Program-made: the position numbers and the translations under genes
Origin: Microbacteriaceae bacterium
Lineage (GTDB): Bacteria; Actinomycetota; Actinomycetes; Actinomycetales; Microbacteriaceae
Assembly: GCA_019639055.1 (NCBI GenBank)
Contig: JAHBSP010000002.1
Location: forward strand, 1 to 64,000
Length of the DNA stretch: 64,000 nucleotides
Direction of reading: 5' to 3'
Notes under the pieces: generated by a model
Told to the model about the DNA's origin: nothing
The model's input: only the letters and a program-made list of their open reading frames with translations
Database searches by the model: none
Shown: piece by piece, positions 7,872-16,600 of the stretch
How the letters are laid out: every line of letters begins with the position of its first letter
Numbering within the stretch: position 1 is the first letter of the stretch

Positions 7872-8741
7872 ATGACTTCTGAACAACTATTCCAAATATT
7901 TCTGAACGGGATCACACTCGCTTCGGTATATTTCTTGGTTGCCAGCGGACTCACCCTAATATTCGGGCTAATGCGTGTCATCACTATGGCGCATGGCACC
8001 AGTTACTTACTAGGCGGCTACTTCGGTTTTAGTGTTGCTTCCGCCACAGGAAATTGGTATTTGGCCGCACTCGTCGCAGCTGCAATAGTTGGGATCTTGG
8101 GCCTAATCATCCACCAAGTTCTTATCCACAAGTTCCAGAACGATGATCTACGCGTCGCATTGATTACTCTCGGAGTCGCATTCATCGGTACAGACCTAAT
8201 GGCAGCCACATACGGGGGAGACGCCTACCAGGTTCCTGCTCCTAGTAACTGGTTGGGAACTGTGGTGCTCCCGTTTGCCGGCAGCTATTCTTTGCAACGC
8301 CTAATCATCATCCTGATTTCAATAATTATTGGAGTAGCGCTATGGCTACTGATTAGCAAAACTCGGTACGGTGCAATTGTGCGTGCTGGAGTGGACGACA
8401 GCCAGATGACTGCAGCAACGGGCGTAAATACTAGGGTCATATTTGCCTCAATATTTCTACTCGGATCGGCACTAGCCGGTTTTGCAGGGGTTGCTAATGG
8501 GACACTTTTCACACTGCTTCCTGGGCAAGACGGAACCTTTTTACTTTATTCATTAGTTGTTGTGATTGTGGGAGGAATGGGATCGATCCCAGGTGCCGCA
8601 TTGGGGGCGCTTTTGGTCGGGCTTGTTTCACAGTTCGGGCTTTATTTTGCACCAACCTACGCAACAGTATTCACATTCGCATTGATGGTTATAGTGCTTG
8701 CCGTTAGACCTCAGGGAATCATGGGGAAGGTGCGGCTATGA
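7872..8741 (+). CDS. livH: Branched-chain amino acid-type ABC transporter permease
   Basis: A 289-residue LivH-type inner-membrane permease with about eight hydrophobic segments and the family signature region RAGVDDSQMTAATGVNTRVIF before the conserved GSALAGFAGVANG loop. These importers carry branched-chain amino acids but also urea, short amides and many carboxylates, so the name does not fix the substrate. GAGGTGATGGAAGAGC at 7856-7871 supplies the ribosome-binding site. It starts the second operator-controlled unit and overlaps livM by 4 bp. The link to the catabolic enzymes through shared operators suggests it imports their substrate. Confidence 0.88.
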   Translation: MTSEQLFQIFLNGITLASVYFLVASGLTLIFGLMRVITMAHGTSYLLGGYFGFSVASATGNWYLAALVAAAIVGILGLIIHQVLIHKFQNDDLRVALITLGVAFIGTDLMAATYGGDAYQVPAPSNWLGTVVLPFAGSYSLQRLIIILISIIIGVALWLLISKTRYGAIVRAGVDDSQMTAATGVNTRVIFASIFLLGSALAGFAGVANGTLFTLLPGQDGTFLLYSLVVVIVGGMGSIPGAALGALLVGLVSQFGLYFAPTYATVFTFALMVIVLAVRPQGIMGKVRL

Positions 8742-9790
8742 AATCAGTAATCACTTGGTTCAGGAATAACCGCGTTCTGGTTTCGTGGCTAATCCCTGTG
8801 ATTGTCCTTGTTGTAGCAATCGCATTCCCTTATTTCATAATGAAGCCTAAGTTCTGGGTACCAAATATAGGTATCAAAACCATTTGGTTGGGCATCAGCG
8901 CAATGAGCCTGACATTCTTGAACAGATATCTGGGGCTACTTTCACTGGCTCAGGTTGCTGTTTCTGCTATGTCGGCATATGGAATAGCTTCTGCCATGGT
9001 GACCTTCGGTCTCGATTGGTATATCGCTATACCTATCGGTTTAGCGGTAGGTACTTTGCTTGCAGCAATTATCGCCATTATCTCCATCAGGACTGTAGCA
9101 ATTTACTTCTTGATGATTACTTTGGCGATATCCCAAGTCATCTACTCCTGGGTAAGTCAGGAAGTATTTGTCAATGGTCGGCGTGGACTGGCCCCAGTAA
9201 GGCGTCCTGAGTTTCTCCTAGAGATGAACAATTTTTACTTCTTCGCACTCGCCATCGCTGTTTTTGCCTATCTAGCTTGCCGGTATGTTGCCTCAACCCC
9301 ATTCGGGCTTTCGCTTGAGGGTATTAAAGATTCACCAGATCGGATGCGCGCACTCGGATATTCAGTATCTAAGTACCGTTTCTGGGCAATCACCTTCGCA
9401 GGTTTCATTGCCAGCCTTGCTGGAATAATTATGGTCTTTGACAGGGCGCAGGCCGACCCAGACATCGTGAGTCTCAATTCGACGCTGGATGTGCTGATTG
9501 TAGCCGTTCTTGGTGGTGTGACTTCAATCGGGGGAGTGTTCCTCGGAGGTCTAGTATTCACTCTTCTCGATAATTTTGCGTCAGATTTCACTGACCGATC
9601 TATGACCCTAACCGGTGTCATATTCGTTCTAATCTTGCTGTTCGCTCCTAAAGGGCTTACCGGTGTTTGGGAACAGCTAAAAGGGGTATTCAAAAAACCT
9701 AGTAGCAGTGGTGCTGCCAAGGATTTGAAAACCATTGCGAAAGAGGCGGTTGATACTTCCTCTGCAAAAACGAAAGGAAAAAACCAATGA
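8738..9790 (+). CDS. livM: Branched-chain amino acid-type ABC transporter permease
   Basis: A 350-residue LivM-type permease, partner of the preceding LivH. About ten hydrophobic segments are visible, with the cytoplasmic loop STPFGLSLEGIKDSPDRMRALGYSVSKYR that contacts the ATPases. A basic, Lys/Ala-rich C-terminal tail (about residues 315-350) extends past the last membrane helix. The start ATG overlaps the livH stop (ATGA), and its own stop overlaps the start of the binding-protein gene in the same way, so these genes are translationally coupled. Confidence 0.88.
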   Translation: MKSVITWFRNNRVLVSWLIPVIVLVVAIAFPYFIMKPKFWVPNIGIKTIWLGISAMSLTFLNRYLGLLSLAQVAVSAMSAYGIASAMVTFGLDWYIAIPIGLAVGTLLAAIIAIISIRTVAIYFLMITLAISQVIYSWVSQEVFVNGRRGLAPVRRPEFLLEMNNFYFFALAIAVFAYLACRYVASTPFGLSLEGIKDSPDRMRALGYSVSKYRFWAITFAGFIASLAGIIMVFDRAQADPDIVSLNSTLDVLIVAVLGGVTSIGGVFLGGLVFTLLDNFASDFTDRSMTLTGVIFVLILLFAPKGLTGVWEQLKGVFKKPSSSGAAKDLKTIAKEAVDTSSAKTKGKNQ

Positions 9791-11004
9791 GTATGAGCAA
9801 AAAGTCTCGCCTCTTGCCAGTGATGGCAATCGGCGCAACTTTCAGCCTTCTCCTAGCAGGATGTGCCGGCGGAGGTGACGAAGCTAGCAGTGACGAAATC
9901 AAGATCGGTGTGCTGGCTCCAGACACTGGCAACCTATCTTTTGCAATGGGAGAAGCTAAGAAAGCAGTAGATCAGGTCTCCAAAGAACTCGGACTAGAGT
10001 TCGGTGGTAAGACAATTACTATTGTTTATCAGGGCACAGACGGAACAACTTCATCGGCACAGAGTGCAGTTCGCAAGCTAGTTGAAAATGATGAAGTTGA
10101 TATCGTGCTTGGACCAGGTTCCGGTGATGAAGGGCTTACCGTAGTTGAATACGCCCTCACCCAGCCTGATGTTACATTCGTAAACGGTGCTGCTAGCCCA
10201 GTTGACCAGACCCTCAAGGGCGCTGACAACTTCTTCCGCTTCATGGGTGACTCCGTGATGTGGATGGGTGGTCTAGGTAAGTATGCTTACGAGACCAAGG
10301 GCTACAAGAATATTTACCTACTTGCTGAGGACTATTCATTCCCATACGACAACGCTGGCGGGTTCTTCAGTGAATTCTGTGCAGCCGGCGGAAACATGAC
10401 CGGCGCTTCATGGGTGCCTGTAGGTACCACTGACTACGCAACCGTGCTCAGCTCAATCCCAGCAGGGACTGATGCTGTGTATGTGGGGCTGGGTGGATCT
10501 GACGCTGCTAACTTCCTAAGCCAGGCAGTTCAGGCAAAAACTCCATACCCACTAATCGGTGGATCAATTGCTATTGACCCAAGTGCGCTTGGAGCCAGTG
10601 CGGATATTGCTGATGCAGCGGTAGGAATGTTCTCTGGTGGTCCAGTACCGGGTGCTGGTTACACCAACACTCTGTGGGACAAGTTCAATTCAGAAGTTGA
10701 GGGTGTAAACATCTTTACCCTCCTCTACTACAACGCAGCCTATGCCCTATTCTCAGGAATTAAGGCAGTGGACGGCGACCTCGGTGATGGACAGGCAGAC
10801 CTACGGGATGCTCTGAAAGCTACCGACTTCACCGGCCCTGGCGGTCACATTGTTCTGGACTCAAACAACCAGGCAATCGTAGATAACTTCATTACTGAAG
10901 TTGTGCAGAATGCTGATGGCTCTCTTGGAACAGTCCAAGTTGCCGAGGCACACAATGTAAAGCAGGGAACAATCTCATACCAGAGATTTGATTCCTGCCC
11001 CTAA
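9787..11004 (+). CDS. ABC transporter substrate-binding lipoprotein (LivK/periplasmic-binding type I)
   Basis: A 405-residue Leu/Ile/Val-binding-protein-like receptor. A signal peptide ends in the lipobox LLAG-C with Cys26, so it is membrane-anchored outside the cell. The mature part starts with the class signature IKIGVLAPDTGNLSFAMG and continues with VDIVLGPGSGDEGLTVVEYA and TFVNGAASPVD, the ligand-cleft segments of type I periplasmic receptors. AAAGGAAAAAACC just before the ATG serves as ribosome-binding site. Two strong hairpins follow the gene, probably raising its mRNA level over that of the downstream ATPase genes. The ligand is unknown and should be the substrate of the linked enzymes. 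Confidence 0.88.
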   Translation: MSMSKKSRLLPVMAIGATFSLLLAGCAGGGDEASSDEIKIGVLAPDTGNLSFAMGEAKKAVDQVSKELGLEFGGKTITIVYQGTDGTTSSAQSAVRKLVENDEVDIVLGPGSGDEGLTVVEYALTQPDVTFVNGAASPVDQTLKGADNFFRFMGDSVMWMGGLGKYAYETKGYKNIYLLAEDYSFPYDNAGGFFSEFCAAGGNMTGASWVPVGTTDYATVLSSIPAGTDAVYVGLGGSDAANFLSQAVQAKTPYPLIGGSIAIDPSALGASADIADAAVGMFSGGPVPGAGYTNTLWDKFNSEVEGVNIFTLLYYNAAYALFSGIKAVDGDLGDGQADLRDALKATDFTGPGGHIVLDSNNQAIVDNFITEVVQNADGSLGTVQVAEAHNVKQGTISYQRFDSCP

Positions 11005-11017
11005 CTAAATAGGTGGG

Positions 11018-11092
11018 TGTGGGAGCCGTGTTATTCATTGGCTCCCACATCTAACCTCGGTTGCTCCCGCTTAGCCGCACTCGGGAGCAACC
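11018..11092 (+). other. Two tandem hairpins between livK and livG
   Basis: Hairpin 1: perfect 10-bp stem TGTGGGAGCC (11018-11027) with GGCTCCCACA (11040-11049). Hairpin 2: perfect 11-bp stem GGTTGCTCCCG (11059-11069) with CGGGAGCAACC (11082-11092). Neither is followed by a clear T run, so they are more likely 3'-end stabilisers or processing/attenuation structures for the binding-protein message than full terminators. All four arms share GGGAGC or GCTCCC, so alternative pairings between the hairpins are possible. Confidence 0.75.
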
Positions 11093-11123
11093 AAAAATGC
11101 CCCACATTTCATAAGGAGGACCA

Positions 11124-11888
11124 ATGGCGATCTCAACCACACCGGCTCTTGAAATTAGCGAAATTTCAAGACGATTTGGTGGTCTGCGTGCAATTAAAAG
11201 CGCTAATGCGAGCATTGCACAGGGAGAGAGAGTAAGTATTATCGGCACAAATGGTGCAGGTAAATCGACCCTCTTCAATGTAATTGCTGGCCTATTTCCT
11301 CCGCATTCGGGTTACATAAAACTTTTTGGCGAAGAAATCACTCACCTACCGCCCTCAAAACGGGCTCGCAAAGGCTTGGCACGAACTTTTCAAATCTCAA
11401 AACTCTTTTCCAGTTTGAGCGTTATTGAAAATGTTTATATCGCACTAAAACAGACCAAATATGCTGGTGCTTCGCTTATGCTCAGAAAAACTAAGGGTAA
11501 TCGTTGGGATAGGGCTCGTGAGCTTGTAGAGCAGGTTGGCCTTGCCTCAAAAATGGACACAATCGTTGACGAACTTTCTCACGGAGAACAAAGACAACTA
11601 GAGCTGGCTATGGCTATGGCTTTGGAACCAAAATTGCTTATGCTCGATGAACCAGCAGCTGGGCTCTCTAAAGCAGAACGTGAATCGTTGACCAAGATGC
11701 TATTGGAGTTGGACCCTGAAATCACGCTACTTCTAATAGAACACGATATGGAGATTGCTTTAAGAGTTGCCAGCCGTGTAATCGTTATGCACGACGGTGA
11801 GCAAGTGTTTGAGGGCACACCATCGGAAATTAAAGCATCGCAGCTAGTCCGCGATATTTACCTGGGAGGTTCGATAGACGATGACTGA
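11124..11888 (+). CDS. livG: Branched-chain amino acid-type ABC transporter ATPase
   Basis: A 254-residue LivG-type ATPase with Walker A GTNGAGKST, signature LSHGEQRQLE, Walker B LLMLDEPAAGLS and the switch histidine in LIEHDMEIAL. The LivG-specific stretch GLARTFQISKLFSSLSVIENV follows the Q-loop. AAGGAGG at 11112-11118 gives a strong start at ATG 11124. It lies behind the double hairpin, 120 bp after the receptor gene, and overlaps livF by 8 bp. Confidence 0.88.
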   Translation: MAISTTPALEISEISRRFGGLRAIKSANASIAQGERVSIIGTNGAGKSTLFNVIAGLFPPHSGYIKLFGEEITHLPPSKRARKGLARTFQISKLFSSLSVIENVYIALKQTKYAGASLMLRKTKGNRWDRARELVEQVGLASKMDTIVDELSHGEQRQLELAMAMALEPKLLMLDEPAAGLSKAERESLTKMLLELDPEITLLLIEHDMEIALRVASRVIVMHDGEQVFEGTPSEIKASQLVRDIYLGGSIDDD

Positions 11889-12594
11889 AAATCAGACCCC
11901 ACTACTTCAAGTAAAAGATTTGGTAGCCGGATATGGTGGCTCGCGTGTGTTGCAGGGTGTTAGTTTCGATGTTTATCGAGAACCACTCGGCATGATTGGC
12001 CGCAATGGCATGGGAAAATCAACTCTCGCCGCAGTCTTAGCTGGCATGCTTCCTACAGAATCCGGACAAATCTTGATGGATGGTAAAGAGATCACTGGAT
12101 ATGCCCCGAATCGAGTCGTTAAATCCGGCATAGCCTATGTGCCACAAGGTAGGAGAATATTTCCTTCCCTTACAGTGCATGAGCACCTAACCATGGTCGG
12201 TGCTAAATCTAGTGATCGCTGGAATCCAAATACCGTATACGATTTATTCCCCAGGCTTGCTGAACGAAAAAAGAACGGTGGTGGGGAACTATCAGGCGGT
12301 GAGCAGCAGATGCTTGCGATTGGTCGTGCGTTGTTGACTAACCCTAAGCTCCTGCTTATGGATGAACCGAGTGAGGGATTAGCTCCAGCAATTATTGAGC
12401 ATCTTGCGGATGTCTTTAGGCAGTTGGTTTCCGAGGGATTAGCAGTATTACTTATTGAGCAAAATATTCACTTTGCTTTGGAGCTTTGCGACCGCATCCT
12501 GATTATGGTGAATGGTTATATTGCTACTGAAGTGACTTCCGAGGAACTCTCAAAGAACACAGAATTGCAGGAGCGGTTCCTCAGCGTGGTGTAA
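11881..12594 (+). CDS. livF: Branched-chain amino acid-type ABC transporter ATPase
   Basis: A 237-residue LivF-type ATPase: Walker A GRNGMGKST, LivF-typical VKSGIAYVPQGRRIFPSLTVHEHL, signature LSGGEQQML, Walker B LLLMDEPSEGLAP and LIEQNIHFAL. The beta strand before Walker A (FDVYREPLGMIGRNG) seems one residue shorter than in usual LivF proteins, with proline where a glycine-glutamate pair is common. All catalytic elements remain. It is the last gene of the importer operon, and its stop codon lies inside the stem of the terminator that follows. Confidence 0.87.
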   Translation: MTENQTPLLQVKDLVAGYGGSRVLQGVSFDVYREPLGMIGRNGMGKSTLAAVLAGMLPTESGQILMDGKEITGYAPNRVVKSGIAYVPQGRRIFPSLTVHEHLTMVGAKSSDRWNPNTVYDLFPRLAERKKNGGGELSGGEQQMLAIGRALLTNPKLLLMDEPSEGLAPAIIEHLADVFRQLVSEGLAVLLIEQNIHFALELCDRILIMVNGYIATEVTSEELSKNTELQERFLSVV

Positions 12595-12640
12595 TGCCCT
12601 TCATTTCTTTGGGGTGTTACAACACGCTGAGGAAACTTTT
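12579..12640 (+). terminator. Rho-independent terminator of the importer operon
   Basis: A 16-bp stem with one mismatch: CCTCAGCGTGGTGTAA (12579-12594) with TTACAACACGCTGAGG (12617-12632), then AAACTTTTGATTT. The 5' arm contains the livF stop codon. Confidence 0.75.
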
Positions 12641-12686
12641 GATTTGGACTCGAGTCTTAAAGAGTCTTTCGGATTGCATGCGAACT

Positions 12687-12944
12687 ATGAAGAAAATAGT
12701 TACTGGCATCGCAGCCCTTATCCTGTTACTTACTGGTTGTGCTCAGAGTGCTGAGTCTCTTTATGAGGATGTAATCAATCTGTGTGTTGAAATAGATAAA
12801 ATTAATGAACCTGATATTGACATTAATGTTGAGTTAAGTCGTGAGTTTTGTCATCTCAATTGGGAGGAATTCAAGGATGATGCTGAGACATTAAGCGCGA
12901 TTAAGGCGGATATGCAAGAGTATGTTCGCGCAAATAAGAGGTAA
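12687..12944 (+). CDS. Small lipoprotein, copy 1 of a tandem pair
   Basis: An 85-residue protein with a short signal peptide and lipobox LLLTG-C (Cys18), followed by AQSAESLYEDVINLCVEIDKI and an acidic tail containing two further cysteines. No domain is recognised. ATG 12678 is an alternative start 9 nt upstream. Its first 35 residues match those of the next gene closely at both protein and DNA level, so the pair is a tandem duplication whose C-terminal halves have diverged. They follow the importer terminator but are not obviously part of that system. A/T-rich codon use differs from the neighbours. Confidence 0.65.
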   Translation: MKKIVTGIAALILLLTGCAQSAESLYEDVINLCVEIDKINEPDIDINVELSREFCHLNWEEFKDDAETLSAIKADMQEYVRANKR

Positions 12945-12959
12945 CTATATATAGCGCTT

Positions 12960-13223
12960 ATGAGGAAGATAATTTCGGGCATCGTGGCCCTTACCCTGCT
13001 ATTTACCGGTTGTGCCCAAAGTACTGAATCACTTTATGAAGAAGTAATTAACCTATGTGTCGAGGTTTTTGTTACTTCTTACAGTGGCGATGATAAAGAG
13101 TATTATTCCAACAATGTGCGGGAGATATGTTTGGATGCGTATAGTGAAGACAAGGACGATAGAGAAAAACTATTGAAATCTAAAAATTGGTTACTTACAG
13201 TTCTTTCTAGTACACGGAATTGA
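12960..13223 (+). CDS. Small lipoprotein, copy 2 of a tandem pair
   Basis: An 87-residue paralogue of the preceding gene: MRKIISGIVALTLLFTG-C (Cys18), then AQSTESLYEEVINLCVEV before the two sequences part. The mature C-terminal part is short, polar and rich in Asp, Glu and Lys, with one further cysteine. No family is recognised. The gap to copy 1 is 15 nt, so both are probably cotranscribed. A role in the cell envelope follows only from the lipid anchor. Confidence 0.65.
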   Translation: MRKIISGIVALTLLFTGCAQSTESLYEEVINLCVEVFVTSYSGDDKEYYSNNVREICLDAYSEDKDDREKLLKSKNWLLTVLSSTRN

Positions 13224-13372
13224 TTCATTTTTAATGAAAAGCAATCTCTTTTAGCACCATTCCGCGTTTGGGTGTAGTTCACCACCATCTTTAATGGTAG
13301 TGACTATGGTGACATTAAGAAATTGAGTGTTTTGGTTTATATTGGAATTGTCGCCGACACGAAGGAGAAATT

Positions 13373-13549
13373 ATGGCAGGCAAATGGGAACTATACACCG
13401 ACAAGGGTGGCGAATACAGGTTCCGTCTTAAGGCATCAAACGGCCAGGTTATCGCGCTTGCGAGCGAAGGTTACACCACCAAGGCTGCTGCTCTGAACGG
13501 CATTGAGTCAATCCGTAAGAATGCTGGATCAGACATCGAAGAACTGTAA
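13373..13549 (+). CDS. DUF1508 (YegP-like) small protein
   Basis: A 58-residue protein starting MAGKWELYTDKGGEYRFRLK, then ASNGQVIALASEGYTTKAAA and NGIESIRKNAG. This is a single DUF1508 repeat; proteins such as E. coli YegP have two. The fold is a small alpha/beta unit of unclear function, often seen in stress or oxidative contexts. AAGGAGA at 13362-13368 gives a clear ATG start, a TATATT box lies at 13338-13343, and a strong terminator follows. It is therefore a monocistronic, probably well-expressed gene. Confidence 0.85.
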   Translation: MAGKWELYTDKGGEYRFRLKASNGQVIALASEGYTTKAAALNGIESIRKNAGSDIEEL

Positions 13550-13573
13550 TCGTCAGGTCGATTTATAACATTT

Positions 13574-13616
13574 ATTTGGGAGATGCGCGTAGCGCGCATC
13601 CCCCAAATTTTGTTTA
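13574..13616 (+). terminator. Rho-independent terminator after the DUF1508 gene
   Basis: The arm TTTGGGAGATGCGCG (13575-13589) pairs with CGCGCATCCCCCAAA (13593-13607) around a TAG loop with one A:C mismatch, followed by TTTTGTTT. The best-formed intrinsic terminator in the window. Confidence 0.9.
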
Positions 13617-13688
13617 CTGTGTGATCCAGTAGGCAAAACGCAAAGGCAGTTCAGGGTTTTTATAGTCTGCTGTTCTAGAGTTTTTAAT

Positions 13689-16600
13689 GTGAGTGGTGTC
13701 GATGCAGCGTTTTTACGCGAAGAAATTGCGGCAATTGGTGGCGCCAACCCTCTGGAAAGATTTGTAGACTCTCCAACTGCACGAATCGACTTATCTAGTG
13801 CACATCCGAGCGGTCTTGCCTCGCTCATGAGCGGTCGCCTTACTCGTCTTTCAGCGCTGGTGCGTGACGATCTTGCTTCGAGGCTGGCAGTGCGGGCGGC
13901 AGAGAACATCACTGCCAGAGCCAATACTCTAAAAAGAACTCGAGGAATTTTTGCTTCAGCTCTAGCCATCGGTACCATTGGTTGGCAGTTTGAGGGCAAG
14001 GACTATCTGCTACCAATCATTATTAGACCGCTGACTATAAAACAGGTAGGTAAGGACTTCGATCTAAGACTTGTTGATAGAGCAAAACTTAATCCTGCGC
14101 TGGTTCGTCTGCTCGCCAGTCAATACCAAGTACATATTGACGGCAGCAAACTTATTTCTATCGCTTTTGAAGACGGTGTATTTCGCCCACAAACTGTCAT
14201 TGAGCGCATTAAAGGACTCACTGCGCATATCGGTGGTGTGAATATCCAAAGCCGAATTTTGGTGTCGGTTTTTACGGAAGTTGCTCCGGGGATGCTCACA
14301 GCCAGTGAAAATCTCAGCCATCCACTTTTAGAGGCTCTCGAGAATTCAGACGCTCATTCAAATCAGGAAGATGAGGGCCTAGTTGCTGGGCTAGCACATG
14401 CTAAAGGAAGGTATATTCTCGATGCGGATGAGCAACAGCAGCGGGTAATTAGGGCAGTTTCTGCAGGAAAATCTTTGTTGGTGCATACGCCTGCCGGCAG
14501 CGGTATTACCCAAACAGTAGTGAATTCTCTCGCAGAATTGGTTGCACAAAATAAAAGAGTTCTGGTGGTCGCTCCAGCCGCTGCAACACTAGATGCCGTT
14601 ACTGCTCGTTTTGAAAGTGTTGGCCTACACGGAATTACGGTCACCAATAATAATCTGGTTCGAAGCGCAATCAAATCAATTCTCAGATTTGAGAAAGCTA
14701 AGCCGGCTGCCACTGAAGAAGTTGATGAAGCACTCTCAAAACTTGAAACAGTGCTAGGTAGTTATCGTGACGCACTGACCGAAGTGGATCCGATTACTGG
14801 GAAGAACATTCTCGAAGTCCTAAACAAAATTGCTGAACTTAGTATGCAGCAAACTGCCCCACAAACGGAGGTGCGGTTTTCGCAGGAGACGGTAGAAAAT
14901 CTATCGAATTCGCTCACAGAAGCCGCTGCAATGATTGAAAAGATCGCTACTCTGGGACAGTTCAGTGAGAAATTTTCAGACACTCCCTGGTATGGCGCAA
15001 AGCTAACAAGCGTGGAACAGTCGCAGGAACTATTGCAAAATGCCACCAAACTTAAAGAAACCTACCTACCTAGACTTTTAGCCAACGCTGACACAGTTTT
15101 TTCTGGAACGCCGCTACCGCAGTATCAGAATTTGCGCCAGATAGGTGAGAGGCTAAATCTGCTTCTTGGTATACGAAATAGTCTTGACAGCTTCAAACCG
15201 GTAGTTTTTCAGCGGCCAATAAAAGATTTGGTGAAAGCTACATCTCCGGAAAGAAAACTTGCGGATATGTCGAAGGCAGACCGCAGACGACTCAAGGCAC
15301 TTGCAAAAGAGTATGTGCGCCCTGGTGCTAATGTGCCAGAACTTCATTCGGCGCTTAGCGAGGTTGAGGAGCAGTTTTACCGCTGGCACACGCTAGTTGA
15401 AAGCGGAATTGATCCACAAGTTCCTGCCGGCCTAGACGGGCTACTTGTCACTTGGCAGTCAACCAGTGAGATGATACAGTCACTCGATAACGTCCTAGAG
15501 CCAACGCACGCTGGTTCATTGTTCATGATGGACACGGGTGAACTTACGAAGCTACTAGATAGGCTTTGTGAGCCAAGCCTATACCTTGAAAATTTGAAAG
15601 ACCGAGCCGAGCTACTTGAAGCAATTTCTGGTCTCGGATTGAACGAGTTCATTGCAGACCTAACTGAAAGGCACGTTCCAACCGAGAGTGTGAAGTTAGA
15701 ATTGGAGCTCGCCTGGTGGCAGAGTGCCCTTGAAAACATCCTGCTTAATAATCGTGCATTACTGGGAGCAAATACCGATGTGCTGGCGCGCTTAGAAGCG
15801 GATTTCAAACTTGTGGACGAAACCAACCAGAGTCACAACGCGATGCTTTTAAACTGGCAACAAGCAAACAAGTGGAATCTAGGCATTAGCGAATTTAATG
15901 CGGAAGCTGTTGCGCTCAAACAGTCTCTTAAAGATCAAAACCTCAGTAGTCGCACACTTGCGCTTATCGCTCCAAATCTTTCAAAAGTGGTTGCCCCAAT
16001 CTGGTTGAGTTCCCCTTACCTTGTTCCGGAAATCGACTCCTCAATAAAATTTGACGCTGTTTTCCTCCTAGACGCGGCATCAACAACTCTCGCTGAAAAT
16101 ATCCCAGCAATTCTCCGTGCCAAGCAGGTAGTTGCTTTTGCTGATGAGCAGACACAGATCCCCACTAGCTTCGATATTGGGATCATTGACGGTAAAGAAG
16201 TCGCGACAATCAGGGAGCCTTCTGCTTTTCAACAACTCGCTGCTGTGCTACCCGTCTACTCACTCAGCAGAAGATATCGACCAACAGGCATTGACCTTGC
16301 CAAAGTTGTTGATACTAATGTTTATGCTGAGAAGCTTGAAGGCTACCCTTGGTCTGGCTCTTTCCTAGGCAATAAATCTGTGCAATACAAGACTGTTGAG
16401 AAAATTCAATCAGGCGAGGATGCTCTAATCACCACCGAAGTGCAACAGCCAGAAATTGCTGCCGTAGTAGAGGAAGTAATTCGCCATGCCATAGCAAGCC
16501 CTGGTAGGAGCCTGATGGTGCTAACTGCTAACCAGAAGCAGGTTCCAGCGCTGGTGTCTGCTATTTCGCAAAGTTTTGCTGATCGGCCCGCATTAGCTAA

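Noticed and set aside
13553-13999. 148-residue minus-strand frame across the terminator and the start of the DUF4011 gene
   Set aside because: It reads through a clear Rho-independent terminator and the 5' end of a conserved gene; composition is that of an antisense shadow.
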